Assembly (NCBI GenBank): GCA_933228675.1
Contig: OW121740.1
Coordinates: 34,578,292 to 34,642,291, forward strand
Source of the DNA: Stomorhina lunata
Taxonomy: Eukaryota; Arthropoda; Insecta; Diptera; Rhiniidae
DNA: 64,000 bases
Direction: 5' to 3'
The notes under the pieces were generated by a model that made no database searches, was not told the origin of the DNA, and saw only the letters and a list, made by a program, of their open reading frames with translations. Made by a program: the position numbers and the translations under genes. The stretch's first letter is position 1. Each line of letters begins with the position of its first letter. Of the stretch, positions 12,190 through 23,479 are shown one piece after another.

Positions 12190-12734
12190 GGGTCCGGAAT
12201 TGGCACAATTTTCTAAAAAAAACTCAAATTTTAGAAAAGCGTGCTCTTCTATATAAAAAAATTAATATTTCAGAAATATTTCTAAATTTCTTATATGTTG
12301 GTCTATATTGCGTTCAAAAATGGCTCTTTTACATTGTTTAGTTTTAGAGATTTTTGAGAAAAAATACAAAGTAATATTAAAAAATTACAAAAAGTGTACT
12401 TGTCTGTATTGAAAAATGTTAATAAAAATCTTAGAACTCGTTCTAAAATTTGTATTTCTATATTTTTGTCTATACTGTGTCCAAAAATCGTTTTAATACA
12501 TTGTTTAGTTTTAGAGATTTTTGCGAAAAAATTACAAAGTAATATTAAAAAATTACATAAATTTATTACAAAAAGTGTACTCTTCTTTTTCTCAAAAATT
12601 TTAATTAAAGTTCCACAATTCGTTCTGAAATTTATATTTCTGAATTTCTAATTGAGGTATACTGCGGATAAAAATTGTCCTTATACCTTGTTTAGTTTTA
12701 GAGATTTTTGCGAAAAATTACAAAATAATATAAA
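12190..12734 (+). repeat. Tandem repeat of 167-187-bp units
   Basis: The phrase TTGTTTAGTTTTAGAGATTT starts near 12333, 12500 and 12687, each followed by GCGAAAAAATTACAAA-like sequence and preceded by ATATTTCT and CTATACTGTG-like sequence. That gives about two and a half diverged units. The family A repeat at 12735 is inserted at the end of the third unit. Confidence 0.75.
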
Positions 12735-13490
12735 ACAAGTAAGAAAGTGCTATAGTCGGTCAAGCCCGACCATACGATACCCCTCACCACTAAGGTCAAA
12801 GGTCTTATTTTTCCTCTATAAAAACAAATATTTGCTAAATTTTGCCATTTTTTCTCAAAACGTATATATTTAAGCTGTTTCCGTTATTTGGACTTATATG
12901 AGAGCTAGGGTCAAATGTGGGCCAATATCTCGAAATTTGGCAAATTGATTACAGTTGTTACAAAAATTATGTATGCAAATAAACTTTAAAATTCTCATTA
13001 TCTTTGGATTTACGAGCGTTTTAGTGATTTTTGTCTCATTTAGTGCGTTTTGATAGAAGAGTTTGTATTGTCTATTGTCAAATGTGACCGATTTCAACGA
13101 AATTTTTACATAAGCAGTATTTGTTTTAAATTTCATGAACAAATATTGATATTTGTGGCCACTATGTCAATTCCGGGAAATGGGACCTATAAATAATGGA
13201 CCGATTTTGATTAATTTCAATAGCCATGATCCCATTATCAAAAAAATTATCTGTGCCAAATTTCATCAAATTATCTTTGGAATTGCGACCTGTAGTTTGA
13301 TTACAAGGTTTACATGGGGGTCCAGCCAGCCGTCCAGCCAGACGGACGGACCTACATAGTTAAATAGACTCAGAAAGTGATTCTAAGCCTATTGGTATTC
13401 TAAGGCCTATTAGTGGGTCTAAGACAAATATTTCTATGCGTTACATACATCAGCACAAACTTATAATACCCTTTCCACCTATTGTGGTAA
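12735..13490 (+). mobile_element. Mini-me-like dispersed repeat, family A copy 2
   Basis: Begins ACAAGTAAGAAAGTGCTATA and follows 4490-5216 nearly throughout. Near 13320 it carries a short run of CCAGCC and GACGGACGGACC where copy 1 has a single GTCCAGACAGCC, a small GTCY-type microsatellite. The final hairpin is eroded (ATTGTGGTAA instead of GGTGGTGAAG). Confidence 0.8.
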
Positions 13491-13599
13491 ATTCCCTTTC
13501 CATTGATATATAACATCTTATCTTATTTTGGTAGAATAATATTGTTTTTATGGCAATCAGTAATTACTATAGGGCTATACATTACGTACCCACACTATG

Positions 13600-13840
13600 G
13601 ACTCAAATGTGAAATTAAAGTGGGTAAAGAACAATGAAAACCTCATAAACGCACAAACAGATACACATTTTATGAGCACGAGTGTGTGCCTTAGCTTTCT
13701 CATTGGATAATCGTCTTCGTTAGTTTGTTTCCGATTTAGAATAAAAGCGGTATACTCTCTTTTTTATGAACTTTTCATATGGACCATACGGCAAATCAAT
13801 GTATGGAAGTGCAACATCTTTGATATAACCTCATTATTGG
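13600..13840 (-). repeat. Dispersed repeat I, copy 1
   Basis: The reverse strand of this interval matches 54385-54615 along nearly its whole length; shared phrases include GAGAGTATACCGCTTT, GATTATCCAATGAGA and TTTGTGCGTTTATGAGGTTT. There are no inverted ends and no coding frame. Confidence 0.75.
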
Positions 13841-13980
13841 AGATTATTATTCCAATAAATGTTCTTTCAATCTCAGGTTCGGATACCACAAAATTAGTAC
13901 CAGACATTCGATAGTATAAATTTTGGCCTTAATCTAAGAATGTATGGAATTTCAGTAGGAAATTTTGTTATTGGGGGTTT

Positions 13981-14854
13981 CCCAGTTAGCATTTTTGGAA
14001 AATTTTAATCAAAAATGAGTCTTTTTTGACTTCACTGCACGATTAAAATGATCATTTGAGATATCACTTATGAGTCAAAAATTATCGTTTTGTGTGAAAA
14101 AATGGGATCCTTCATGCGACTCTTTAAAAAGAGTCTTTAATGACTGGTTTTGCTGATTAGAATATGATTGCACACATTTTGCTAGGTTTGTCAAAAAAAA
14201 AAGAATAAAGAATAAATATTCAACACAGTATATCTATTTTAAGAACACGTCATATCTATTTTTAGAACAGTGAAGTTGCGTTAATAATTACAGAAATTGA
14301 TGTTGCCGAGACAGAGGATCAAACCTAGGCTGCTGAATATGATATATTGTGCTTAGTAGTCGACGTGCTAACCAACTAAGACGAGTCTTTTTGTGGAATT
14401 TTTTATCACCTAAAAATAGTTATATTACGCACATTTTACAAGATTTGTTGTGCTATTTTTAACTAGTCGCTTGATAAGCGTCTATGAGTCTTCTTGTACA
14501 CTTTTTTGATCACCAAACTGATTGCACACATTCTGCTTTCAAATAGTCGCTTTCAAGGTATTTTCTCAGTCTTTTTGTGGTCTTTTTTGATCACCAAACT
14601 GATTAAAATAACATAAAAAATAGTCGTATTAGGATCGTTTGCACGATAAGATTTTGACTGCACACATTCTGCAAGAATTATTTGTTTTTTTTGTAAACTA
14701 GTAAACTAGTCATTTTATAAGCGTTTTAAGGAGTCTTTTTGGAATCTTTTTTAGATCATCAAGCTGATTAATCAATTTTTGATCATCTATACGAATCCTA
14801 AAAGACTCATTTTGCTGATATTACCGTCAACAATCACCAAAATTGCTAGCTGGG
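13981..14854. mobile_element. TIR element with CCCAG(T/C)TAGCA ends
   Basis: The left end CCCAGTTAGCATTTTTGG and the right end read in reverse, CCCAGCTAGCAATTTTGG, are inverted repeats; an AAAATGAGTCTTTT phrase lies inside both ends. The interior contains at least four diverged copies of a GATCACCAAACTGATT phrase with GCACACATTCTGC. It has no transposase. A tRNA-like segment (14283-14395) sits within it. Confidence 0.7.
14283..14395 (-). ncRNA. tRNA-derived sequence (SINE or tRNA pseudogene)
   Basis: On the reverse strand the sequence has an A-box-like TTAGTTGGTTAGCACG and, about 55 nt on, a B-box-like GGTTTGATCC. These resemble the internal RNA polymerase III promoter of tRNA genes. Acceptor and T stems do not pair well, so it is a derived repeat and not a working tRNA. 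Related sequence near 35525-35575 and 36893-36910 suggests a repeat family. Confidence 0.5.
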
Positions 14855-15885
14855 TTGAGAGCTCATAGCTCTTTAGTATTAGAGACTATAGTCTCATTGT
14901 AATTTACTTTTGTAGAGAGCAGTTTTTGAATGTAGAGATCGATGATGGTTCAAATTCTCATATACATTCACGTGACTATTTACGAAAAAGAGTTGTGTCC
15001 AACAAATAACTCTGCACTAATGCTTGAATAAATATCCATGTTAATCCTGGAAGTCAAGTGTAAAATGTAGCACATAAACCACCACAAATATTATTAAAAC
15101 ATAAATCTCTCACTCAGCAAAATGAATCCTTTTCAGATAAATACACGCATACAAAAGCAATAAATCATTTTTGAATTTTCCAACTACTTTTGGTCTCGGG
15201 AGAGACAGATATAAAGGAAAATATTTGAAAAACCACTAAAATATTGACAGTTTTCTTACAATTCTAAAGGCTTCATTAATGATTTATGCTTTTTAAAGAT
15301 TTTTTTTTTAATTTTCTTGTTTATATATTTATTTGTAAGATACATTTCCAAATATAAGATACTTGTAAATGTTTTCCATTTTAATTTTTTAATTTTTGTT
15401 ATTTGATCGAATTTTTTATTGTTTTGGTTCTTAATTTGTAAAAAGGTTTTTGTATTTTCGCCCACTTTGTTCCATGTTCCCATTACATATAAAATAAAGT
15501 TAATTTTTAGTTTTTTTTTTTTTTTTTGTTTTGAAAATTTCTTATCAATTCATTCGGTAAACCGAGCATGACATAATGTCACTTTGTATGTAACATTCGT
15601 TTGTGTAATAGAATTTTACACAAAAAATTTAGTTTGGTGGGAAAATAGTAAAAATTGCTTTTTTACCACAATTTGTTGACCTCAAAACCAAAACTTAAAG
15701 AGTTTAATTTAATTTGCAAATACGAGTACATACCAATTTTTAAAAATTAACTTGAAACATAATTCTTACCTTAACCGATATTCAAGAGGCAATACCTTCA
15801 ATAAAATTACCATACGATAATAAAAAAAACTATCATACAATTTCATCTTGGTTCAATATTAATCTTAGTTTTCAAGTTAATCATA
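14855..15885. other. No recognisable gene
   Basis: AT-rich DNA. One copy of the GAGACTATAGTCTC palindrome lies at about 14885. The reverse-strand frame at 15256-15483 is lysine- and asparagine-rich, as expected by chance in AT-rich DNA. Confidence 0.5.
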
Positions 15886-16357
15886 TCGAGCACTTAGATT
15901 TAAATAATCGTAAGCGACTTTCTGTTAAATATCTCTTGAACTATTAGAGATAGCGTTGTACTGTAAGCATATTTTTCTTTCTTTCATAATTAGTTTTCGT
16001 ATGTGTAAAAATCTTTTTGATAGATTTATATTTACGAATCTTATACGGACCAAAAAAATAGACATGATTTCAAAAATTGGTCAAAAACTCCTACTAACCA
16101 TTGGCCGATTTCTGCATATTGCGCCACAATCCGCCCAGTAGCTTAAAAATTATAGAATTAAAACTAAAAAACTTCACATGCCATAACTTCTAAACCATTT
16201 GGAAACAAATTAATTAGTTTTACGAAAGTAGCAAACTAACAAAGAACAAAACTGTTATGCACCAAAACATTCCTCGTTTTTGTTTAATTAAGATTTTTTG
16301 TCGCTTACGATCAATATTTTTCCCGTCGCTTGCGATCATTTTTATCTAAGGGCTCGA
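15886..16357. mobile_element. MITE with 35-bp ends and TA flanks
   Basis: The left end TCGAGCACTTAGATTTAAAT and the right end reversed, TCGAGCCCTTAGATAAAAAT, continue on both sides to a (G/C)TAAGCGAC-type phrase (ATCGTAAGCGAC, ATCGCAAGCGAC). TA flanks lie at 15884-15885 and 16358-16359. About 35 bp align with few mismatches. There is no transposase, so it is a non-autonomous element. Confidence 0.72.
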
Positions 16358-16576
16358 TATTATACTTCATCAGAAGAACTAAAACTGTTAAAGGTTTTAA
16401 ACTTCATACAAGAGTCGTTCTCAATGGGAAAAATTTTGAGAAAAATGTACTAAGTAGGATTGGTGCGGGAGGATCTTGGCCCCCATACAAATAAAATACC
16501 TATTGCCCCTTTTCTTTGAACTGGGACTTCTGCACTTTGACAGTTAGTAATAGGCATATCTTTGAAGCTAAGTCAT

Positions 16577-16651
16577 AATAGTAATTTTCTTCTTCTTCTG
16601 TTATACTTGACTCCCAGTGGAGCATAGGGCCTCAATAGCCATTTTAACGAT
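16577..16651 (-). mobile_element. Isolated RTE-type 3' tail with probable target duplication
   Basis: A module reading, on the reverse strand, GAGGCCCTATGCTCCACTGG, GAGTCAAG, then a short spacer and a GAA-rich tail. It is flanked by AATAGTAATTTT and AATAGCCATTTT, a probable target duplication with two differences. The same module ends a recognisable RTE reverse-transcriptase relic at 45537 and recurs at 19868, 35039 and 45090. Confidence 0.75.
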
Positions 16652-16859
16652 GTTAAATTTCACAAATTGTATTAATAGGTCTTTCAAACAACAACAAAAT
16701 TTCGTTGATATCTCTCATACGAGATATACTATTTATATTTCAGAGCACCAATCACCTCAATTTGACGAAAAAAAAAAGAAAATTTTAAGAAAAGTTTTTC
16801 TTTGAATTAATATTTCCAACTTTCTACATGGTTAATCTCAACAAGAGATAATGTGTCGG

Positions 16860-18080
16860 TTAACTCAGTTCCTTGAATTGCGATAAAGCGCCATTAAAAA
16901 GGCCATCGGTACAGCTAAGCTTTTTAAGGCAATTGGAACTGACTGAAATACCTGCTATTGCTAAAACACGAGTGTGGAGTCGAGTTCTTGACAGGTGTCT
17001 TAAATCTGTCCATGACTAGCCTTATTATACCCGATGTCTAGAAAGTATGTAGAGCGATCCCAATCCTAAACCTGGGAAATTCGCGAATGAGTGATCATCG
17101 TACAGACCGATATCCCTCATAGCACCAGTCGCGAAGACACTCAAGGCTCTTCTTCTCTCCCAGCTGACCAGCCAACTACCAGCAGCTCGTCACCGCACGG
17201 ATTCCACAAATTGCACAGCACCACCACATCATTAACAACCATTACCAGTCAGATCGCATAAGACTTAAACCAGCAGAGGCCTTGTGAAAGAACGTTCCTT
17301 ATGGCGATTGACTTGTCAAAAGCATTTGACACGGTAAGCCATGTCACCCTCTTCCAGGACATCCTGCCTGGAACACAATACCAACAAATTTAAAGAGATG
17401 GATAGTAAATTATCTGAGTGGTCGTCAGGCGCTCAAAACACCTTAGAGTCAAACAGACAGTTCCTCAGGCCGGAGTCCTGTCGCCACTCCTGTTTAACTA
17501 CTACCTCTCTAAACTCCCAGTTTCACCGCAAGAAGTGATATCATATGCGGACGATTGCACGATAATGGCGACCGTTCATAATATGGAAGACCTATGCTAT
17601 CTCAGCAGTACCTTTTGGACGTTATTGGAGAAATAATGCAAACTTTTACATAACACAGTTGGCATCTTATTCGAGGTATGTCTGAAAAGATCTTCGCTAG
17701 TATGACAAAAGCATTAGGAGATATGTATTTGATCATTTAGATCATAGCTCGTACATGGCAGCATTAAACGACATTCATAGAGACGCCACCAACTCCTCGA
17801 TTTCAGGTTATGATGTATAAGGAGGTCGCCCACCGCCCATAGCAGAAGAAGAAAAGAACTTACCGCGGTAAATAAGAGTCGTTCTGGCTCGACTAAGATC
17901 CCGATAAAGCAACAGATCAAACATCTTTTGGTCCCGCAGGGACCGTGCCGTCCCCAACGTATGCCCAGCTTGTGATCAGGGTCCTCATGATACCCCCACA
18001 TTTTTAACCCTACTTCACTTAGTCCTGGGGAGTTGTAGACTCATCCAGTGGAAGAAGCGCATTTTATTGGCCATGATCTC
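16860..18080 (+). pseudogene. Jockey-superfamily LINE relic, reverse transcriptase
   Basis: Fragments in changing frames spell a reverse transcriptase. Around 17300-17340 FLMAIDLSKAFDTVSH is palm motif A; 17440-17500 RVKQTVPQAGVLSPLLFNYY is motif B (normally QGGVLSP); 17540-17560 SYADDCTIMA holds the catalytic YADD. Near 18015-18070 NPTSLSPGELWTHPVEEAHF is the usual carboxy terminus of these proteins. Frameshifts and stops are frequent. The relic at 51060-53580 is of the same family. Its final residues coincide with the end of the homology, so little 3' untranslated sequence is evident. Confidence 0.85.
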
Positions 18081-18253
18081 CTAACAGATCCCTCGTAAAA
18101 AACAAAACTATAAAATTGTATATGTTAGAATTGTATATGGATATCGCTGGAATAGTGAATTCAATCGACTTCAAAAACCGTAAAGGTCGACTAAAATCGG
18201 TTCTTGTACCAATAAACATCGATGCATTGTGTGAACTGATAACGCAAGATCTT

Positions 18254-18545
18254 ACATACATACATAATTCCCACGACATTCCAATTGGAAAAAGGGGTTC
18301 TTCTCTCGGACAAAAAGCTGCAACCGATTCTATTTTTAGACTCATTGCCCGCCTCCGAACGGCAAATGCATTAGTTAGAGAAGTTTTACATAGCCTAATA
18401 CTCAATAACCAGTGGCTAACTGAGTTATGAGGTGAACCGCGGCTTTTTTGATTATTTATTTTTTTCAAGTGGGTCTGGCCGGGATCGAACATGGGATCTC
18501 TGGAATGCTAGGCGGATGACTGACCTGCTATACCACGGCGGCTCA
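18254..18545 (-). mobile_element. tRNA-derived SINE, copy 1 (near full length)
   Basis: On the reverse strand it begins GTGAGCCGCCGTGGTATAGC, with A box GTATAGCAGGTCAGTC and B box GTTCGATCCC about 45 nt later, giving an RNA polymerase III-type head. The body ends CCAATTGGAATGTCGTGGG, then ATGTATGTATGTA. It matches 47214-47512 over nearly the full length. It belongs to a family with four copies in the window. Open frames over it (18064-18492 and others) are incidental. Confidence 0.88.
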
Positions 18546-19430
18546 CAAAAGTATAAGAAATTAAAATAAGACGAAATTTTAAAAACGTTAATTTTTTTTG
18601 GGAATTTAATAACACAAGTTCACAAATTACGGTAAATTTTTTAATCTGAGCAGATGAGAACAAATTTTGACGTTATTTGAGGTGCTGAATTCAAATCACG
18701 GGTTCGTTTTTCAAAATTAATTCTTGTTTTTGACGCACATAGGGGTCGCCAAAATAAATTTTTGTTATATCTTCGCCATTTGCAGTTGGATCTTTAAGTG
18801 TTATATATCGATGTTTTGTGTGTGACCTCAAGTACACTCTTCTGGTACTTGCCCATGATATCTCAACTCATACAAAAAGAATTACAAAAAATTAATGTAA
18901 AATTAAAAAATTGTAATCAATCATGTCTTAAAACGACCCAGGTTTTCTATATTTTTGACGACTCTCAAGTTTAGGAAAAATGTGTCCCACCGTTGCTCAT
19001 CGGTGACAGCCATGGCAGATTCATGTACTATGACATAGATAAGCCGTAAAAATAATTAAATTTACCAAATAAAACTATCAAAAGAAAGAAATTTTCTTAT
19101 GTTTACCTGGTATTTCGATTATTTCTGTTCTTACATATAGAACTGCAAGCATGGCGTCTCAGTCAATTAAAATGTTCTCCAATTAATCATATCGAAATAA
19201 GAGTCACTCTGGAAGTTTATAAAATTCTGAAATTGTGGGCCTTACTTTTGACGAATGCCTACCGTTGCTATTTTTCTGGCTGATAGAATCTTTGTATAGC
19301 TATCGAATGTACTAACGGATCTTGGTCTGTTATCATCGACAACAAAATATTCTCAGGATGAAAAAAGTAAGCGTTGTTTTCTATGGGCCGACGAAGGATT
19401 TGTTGAACGTCGTCCGAAGATATAACGAAA
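18546..19430. other. No gene; dispersed repeat H near 18735-18830
   Basis: No exon or transposon protein is seen. The 18735-18830 segment matches 7195-7310 in order and spacing (GGGGTCGCC, GGATCTTTAAGTG, ATATATCGATG). Confidence 0.45.
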
Positions 19431-19433
19431 AAT

Positions 19434-20674
19434 CAGAGACCGAATATTGTTTTATTTTTTAAATCAATCAAGTATAAATATCATTGCCGATGAAAATTTA
19501 TTTTCATTTCGATCGATGAATAAAAATGAGGGATTTATATTTGAAATATAAATATCCCTCATGATGAAAATTTTAAATATCTTTAACGATAAATATCCGA
19601 ACAGAAAAATATTTTATTGATTGTTTTATTTTTGAACTTCTGTTTTGACTTTGAAAAAATAAAAATTTTTTGAAATTTTCAAATTTTCAACAATGAATGT
19701 ATGAATATGTTTCCAATTAATTGCATTATTTTAGGACATCGAAGTTAAACCTAATAGTCCTAATGGAACTATAAGTGGCTCCTTTGACTCGCAAAACCAT
19801 TTCATCATAAAATTTGCAACAATAATTGAATTTATTGTTATTTAAACGACTTTTTATACCAGGACAAATCTTCTTCTTCTGTCATCCTTGACTCCCAGTG
19901 GAGCATAGGGCCTGGGAGGATGCAGCAATTGCCTGGCGTCTCTAGCTACCAGGTAAGAACTGTATTCAATTCCCACTCTAACCTTCTCGAGGTACATCCT
20001 GGAAGCCTGAGCAACCTAGTTTTAGATGCGGTAAACAACCCGTCTGGGATTCTAGGTCAGGGCTAATATAAAAGGGAGTTATCTTAGAGCCATTCCAACG
20101 TACATATATGGTCTAAGGGTCTAAGATAATTGTACTTGGTAAAGTATGAAAATGCAGCGTCTGTTCAACATATTAGTTGCGACAAGCGGGCGTCAGTCTC
20201 GGATCGAGCGGCTTGCTATACAAATGTGCATTGTGTCTTTGGACCCATAACCCAGCACTCACGATGTTTTAAGCATGGAAAGAAACAACATTACAGAATA
20301 TACTACTCCAAGGGGTAATCATCATGCGAGAAATCCCTCTGCTACGGCAGCTGGCGCAAGGATTTTGGAGTAGCCTAATCCACGAAAGAACATTATGATG
20401 AATGAAACCAGAACAAATACAGAAATAAAATTAGAATATTTTCTATCATTTTTTTTTTCATCGGATGAAAAAAGATGAAAATTATTTTGAACTTATAAAT
20501 ATCCCAAACGATTTTTTTATTTTTTATTTTCATCGGATTGAAAAACGATACAAAATTTTTCGAACAATTAAAAATCTTTAGGGATTTTTATTATTTTTTA
20601 AACTTCAATGATTGTTTTTGTAATGATTAAAATATGAAAATATTATTTTTAAAGTATTAATATTCGGTCTCCGC
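19434..20674. mobile_element. Possible TIR element, GAGACCGAATATT ends
   Basis: GAGACCGAATATT on the left and AATATTCGGTCTC on the right are perfect 13-bp inverted repeats. The inner flanks carry repeated TTTTCATCGGATGAAAA-like palindromes and AAATATCCC phrases on both sides. The RTE-tailed insertion at 19868-20408 would then lie inside it. Short ends and no clear target duplication keep confidence low. Confidence 0.4.
19858..20412 (-). mobile_element. RTE-tailed non-coding element, about 540 bp
   Basis: The left side (reverse-strand 3' end) is the RTE module AGGCCCTATGCTCCACTGGG plus a GAAGAAGAAG tail. ACCAGGACAAAT on the left and ACCAGAACAAAT on the right differ at one position and look like a target duplication. 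The intervening sequence has no RTE coding frame, so the element would be a non-autonomous partner using the RTE tail. Only the tail and the near-duplicate flanks are direct observations. Confidence 0.55.
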
Positions 20675-21093
20675 GAAAAATATATTTTGACGATCCCAAG
20701 GTCCGGCAAAAACGAAAATTGCTCGTTTTTAATAGTTCGGTTGGAATTATTCAAAAACTTCCTTAGTAAAAGTTTAACGATTTTTTAAGTGCTTTAATTT
20801 TCTGATATTAGGGTGTTACATTAGGGTGATAGGAACTGAGGTCTGATGAATAAATACTACAATTGGATATCGGAGACCAATGACTATTAAAGCATAATAT
20901 TGGTCACCTCGTTATATCAAGCTTTAAGATCCGACTGTAAATACCAAAGATATAACGAAAAATATATTTTGGCGACCGCAATTCGCGACGAAAAAAAATA
21001 TTTTTTTTTTCGAAACTGTCTTACAACAATACTTTATATTCTGTGGTCCACGGCGATTTTTTTTTTTCTTCCAGTTGACAGGTTCATATTTAT
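20675..21093. other. No gene; short repeats only
   Basis: T-rich tracts preceded by TTTTGGCGACCGCAATTCGCG-like sequence (about 20968) resemble dispersed repeat H. Overlapping frames on both strands at 20900-21130 are chance. Confidence 0.4.
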
Positions 21094-21095
21094 AT

Positions 21096-21527
21096 ACAGG
21101 GTGGCTGATGAAAGCTGCGACCAAAAATAAACGTTATAACTTTTTCTGTTAATTAATCTGTTTCATTTTTATTTTATATATTGATCTTTAGATTTAACGA
21201 AAATGAAGAATTGGTACAATGAAACAAGAATTTGGCGCTTTAGATAGTGCGCTTTAGAGTCCGTGCCATAAAGGGTGGTGACCATTCGAGGAGGAATTTC
21301 GTATGCGTATTTTTGTTATAATGTGTTACACAGGGGGGGGGAGGTAAAAATTAGCGAAAATAGCGTTACGTAATTTGTGAACAGACCCTTATTTTCAAAA
21401 CTTCTTGAATTACTTCAATAAAAAGGATTCTTTTTCATATGAATTAATAAAAAATAAACTAAATACATAAACTTTACCAAAAGTTATTTAAGTTTCTTAA
21501 TATAGCATAGCCCATCAGACATCCTGT
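21096..21527. mobile_element. Mariner-type MITE, 432 bp
   Basis: Left end ACAGGGTGGCTGATG, right end reversed ACAGGATGTCTGATG, with TA flanks at 21094-21095 and 21528-21529. The ACAGGGTG start matches the mariner end at 5663. No transposase frame is present, so it is an internally deleted or non-autonomous copy. A run of nine or ten G lies near 21342. Confidence 0.75.
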
Positions 21528-21539
21528 ATATAAATTAAA

Positions 21540-23308
21540 ATACTGGTATATTTTTTGGCTTTAAGTCGCTAAAATCAAAATTTGGAGAAGTTAGTATTAT
21601 GGGACAGCCAGGCGTCGATAAGGACTCAGGAAGTGATTTTGAGACGATCTTCTTTGACACATTAAGATCATATCCATAACGTATTTATATTCTAATATCT
21701 ACAAATTTTTTTTACAAATGTCCCTAATCCTTAAAAATCAATATTGACCCAGAACGAAAAGAAGAAAGAAACCATTGAACACGAATTTATTTGTTAATTA
21801 AACAACGAGAAAAAAAAAACTAATAAACAAATTTGAAAAAAATCCCAAATGACATGAAGACACATGAGAAAAACTAAAAGTAAATGAAAATTTGGACAAA
21901 CCCAAAATTGTGGCCACAAATAAATCTAAATAAATTGAAACAAAATTAATTGAAATCGTCTGGAAAAACACAAAACAATTTACAACAAATTTCATTTGTA
22001 TTTAATATAATATTAGGAAATGTGTAACAAAGAATTTTCAAATTTTAAAAACATTTTACAAACAAATTTAAAGTAAATTTGTATTTACGAACTTAAAAAG
22101 TACTTTCTTCATAAGTAAACAGGGAGTTTGGAGTTCTATTTAGTACCTGTTGAGCCAAGCCTTCAACCCTCCATCTGGCGATCGTTACCTGTTATCATTA
22201 GAATGGACGATTATTTGTCAGGATGTTAAAAACATGTTTGTTATAGTCTTTTCTCTTTCTATCTTTCTTTCTCAGTCTCATTTTCCTGTTTTCCACTCAA
22301 TTAAAGTGTTTTATTTTGTTTTTCCAAATTTTTATTAGCATTTGGGATTTTATGGTTTTGTTTGTGTTTTTTTCTTTTTTGTGTGATTTATTTGTTTTCG
22401 ACACTTAAGTTTAAGTATAAATTGTTCATTATTGTTCCTTTTGAATGCCAAAAGATCGTTCATAAATAGATCTTCTGGCTGCCGACCAGCCACACTTTCT
22501 CTTTTATTCTTCTTTCTTTCCTATTTTCCAAATTACATTTTTATTTGGCAATTACGAAGCAAATTACGTTATTTACTTTTAAATAAAGACAATTTCTTTT
22601 CAGTCCTAATTTTATGATTCCCCCGACAATGAGTAATCCTAGAAATTAATGACCATTTCTTTGTTTTTTTTTTTCTATTTTGGACGAGTGTTTAAAGTGG
22701 TAACGATTTATTATTATTTGTTCGTGCCATTTCATTCATAAAAATTTTGGAAAATTGGGAAAATCCCAATTTGGTTTTAGGAAAGTAAATATTTAGAGTT
22801 TTTACGCTTAAGGGAAAAATGCTTTGTCATGTAAATTAAATATTAAATTACGTTATTGAAATTAATGAAATTGTTTAACTTAATATTGAACGAACGAATT
22901 TGAAACACTGATCGACACTCTAATTTTCTTCTTCTTACAATTGTCTAGTTTCCAGTCAGAATTCTCGATAACTTTTAGCAACTGACATGTGCTGTCATAA
23001 ATAATACAACTTTGTTTTACTTTTACTAGTTGTGTTGACAGTAGACAACGCAACTAAAATTTGGTTGCAATACAAATCGAGTCACCAATGGCCGTACATT
23101 CGAAAAGCAAAAAGTTTCGGAGCGTGGCCCCTTCCTTCATATAAATAAAATATGTACCTCTAACTGGGTTAACCGATTATGATGAAATTTGAAATATAAA
23201 TAAACTTATATGTACCATACCAAGTCCAATTTTAAAACCTGGTCTGGGAAGGGACTTAAAAAGTGGGTCGAACATGGCTGTATATAATACTTATATGTAA
23301 TTAAATAT
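21540..23308. other. Mostly unique sequence; decayed mini-me core near 21590-21690
   Basis: 21600-21660 has a degenerate mini-me-like core (TCGATAAGGACTCAGGAAGTG). The rest, 21700-23308, shows no exon or transposon protein. The frames at 22150-22338 and 22432-22617 have no recognisable motifs. Confidence 0.45.
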
Positions 23309-23408
23309 GTGAACCGCCGTGGTTTAGCAGGTTAGTCATCCGCCATCGGATGCAGTTCATTTTCTGAGAGAAGTACCCTTGTTCCAATTGGAATATTGTC
23401 GGGGAATT
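23309..23408 (+). mobile_element. tRNA-derived SINE, copy 2 (internal deletion)
   Basis: Starts GTGAACCGCCGTGGTTTAGC and holds the A box, then jumps from CATCCGCC to ATCGGATGCAG, losing the B box and part of the body. It resumes with AGAGAAGTACCCTTGTTCC and the 3' phrase CCAATTGGAATATTGTCGGG. A TA-rich microsatellite follows. Confidence 0.82.
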
Positions 23409-23479
23409 ATATATATGTATACCTATATATATATATATATTTGAAAGAATAGATTGATATCTCTAAAACTACTAAGCAA

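Noticed and set aside
18064..18492. 142-codon reverse-strand frame
   Set aside because: Most of it is the SINE at 18254-18545 read in one frame.
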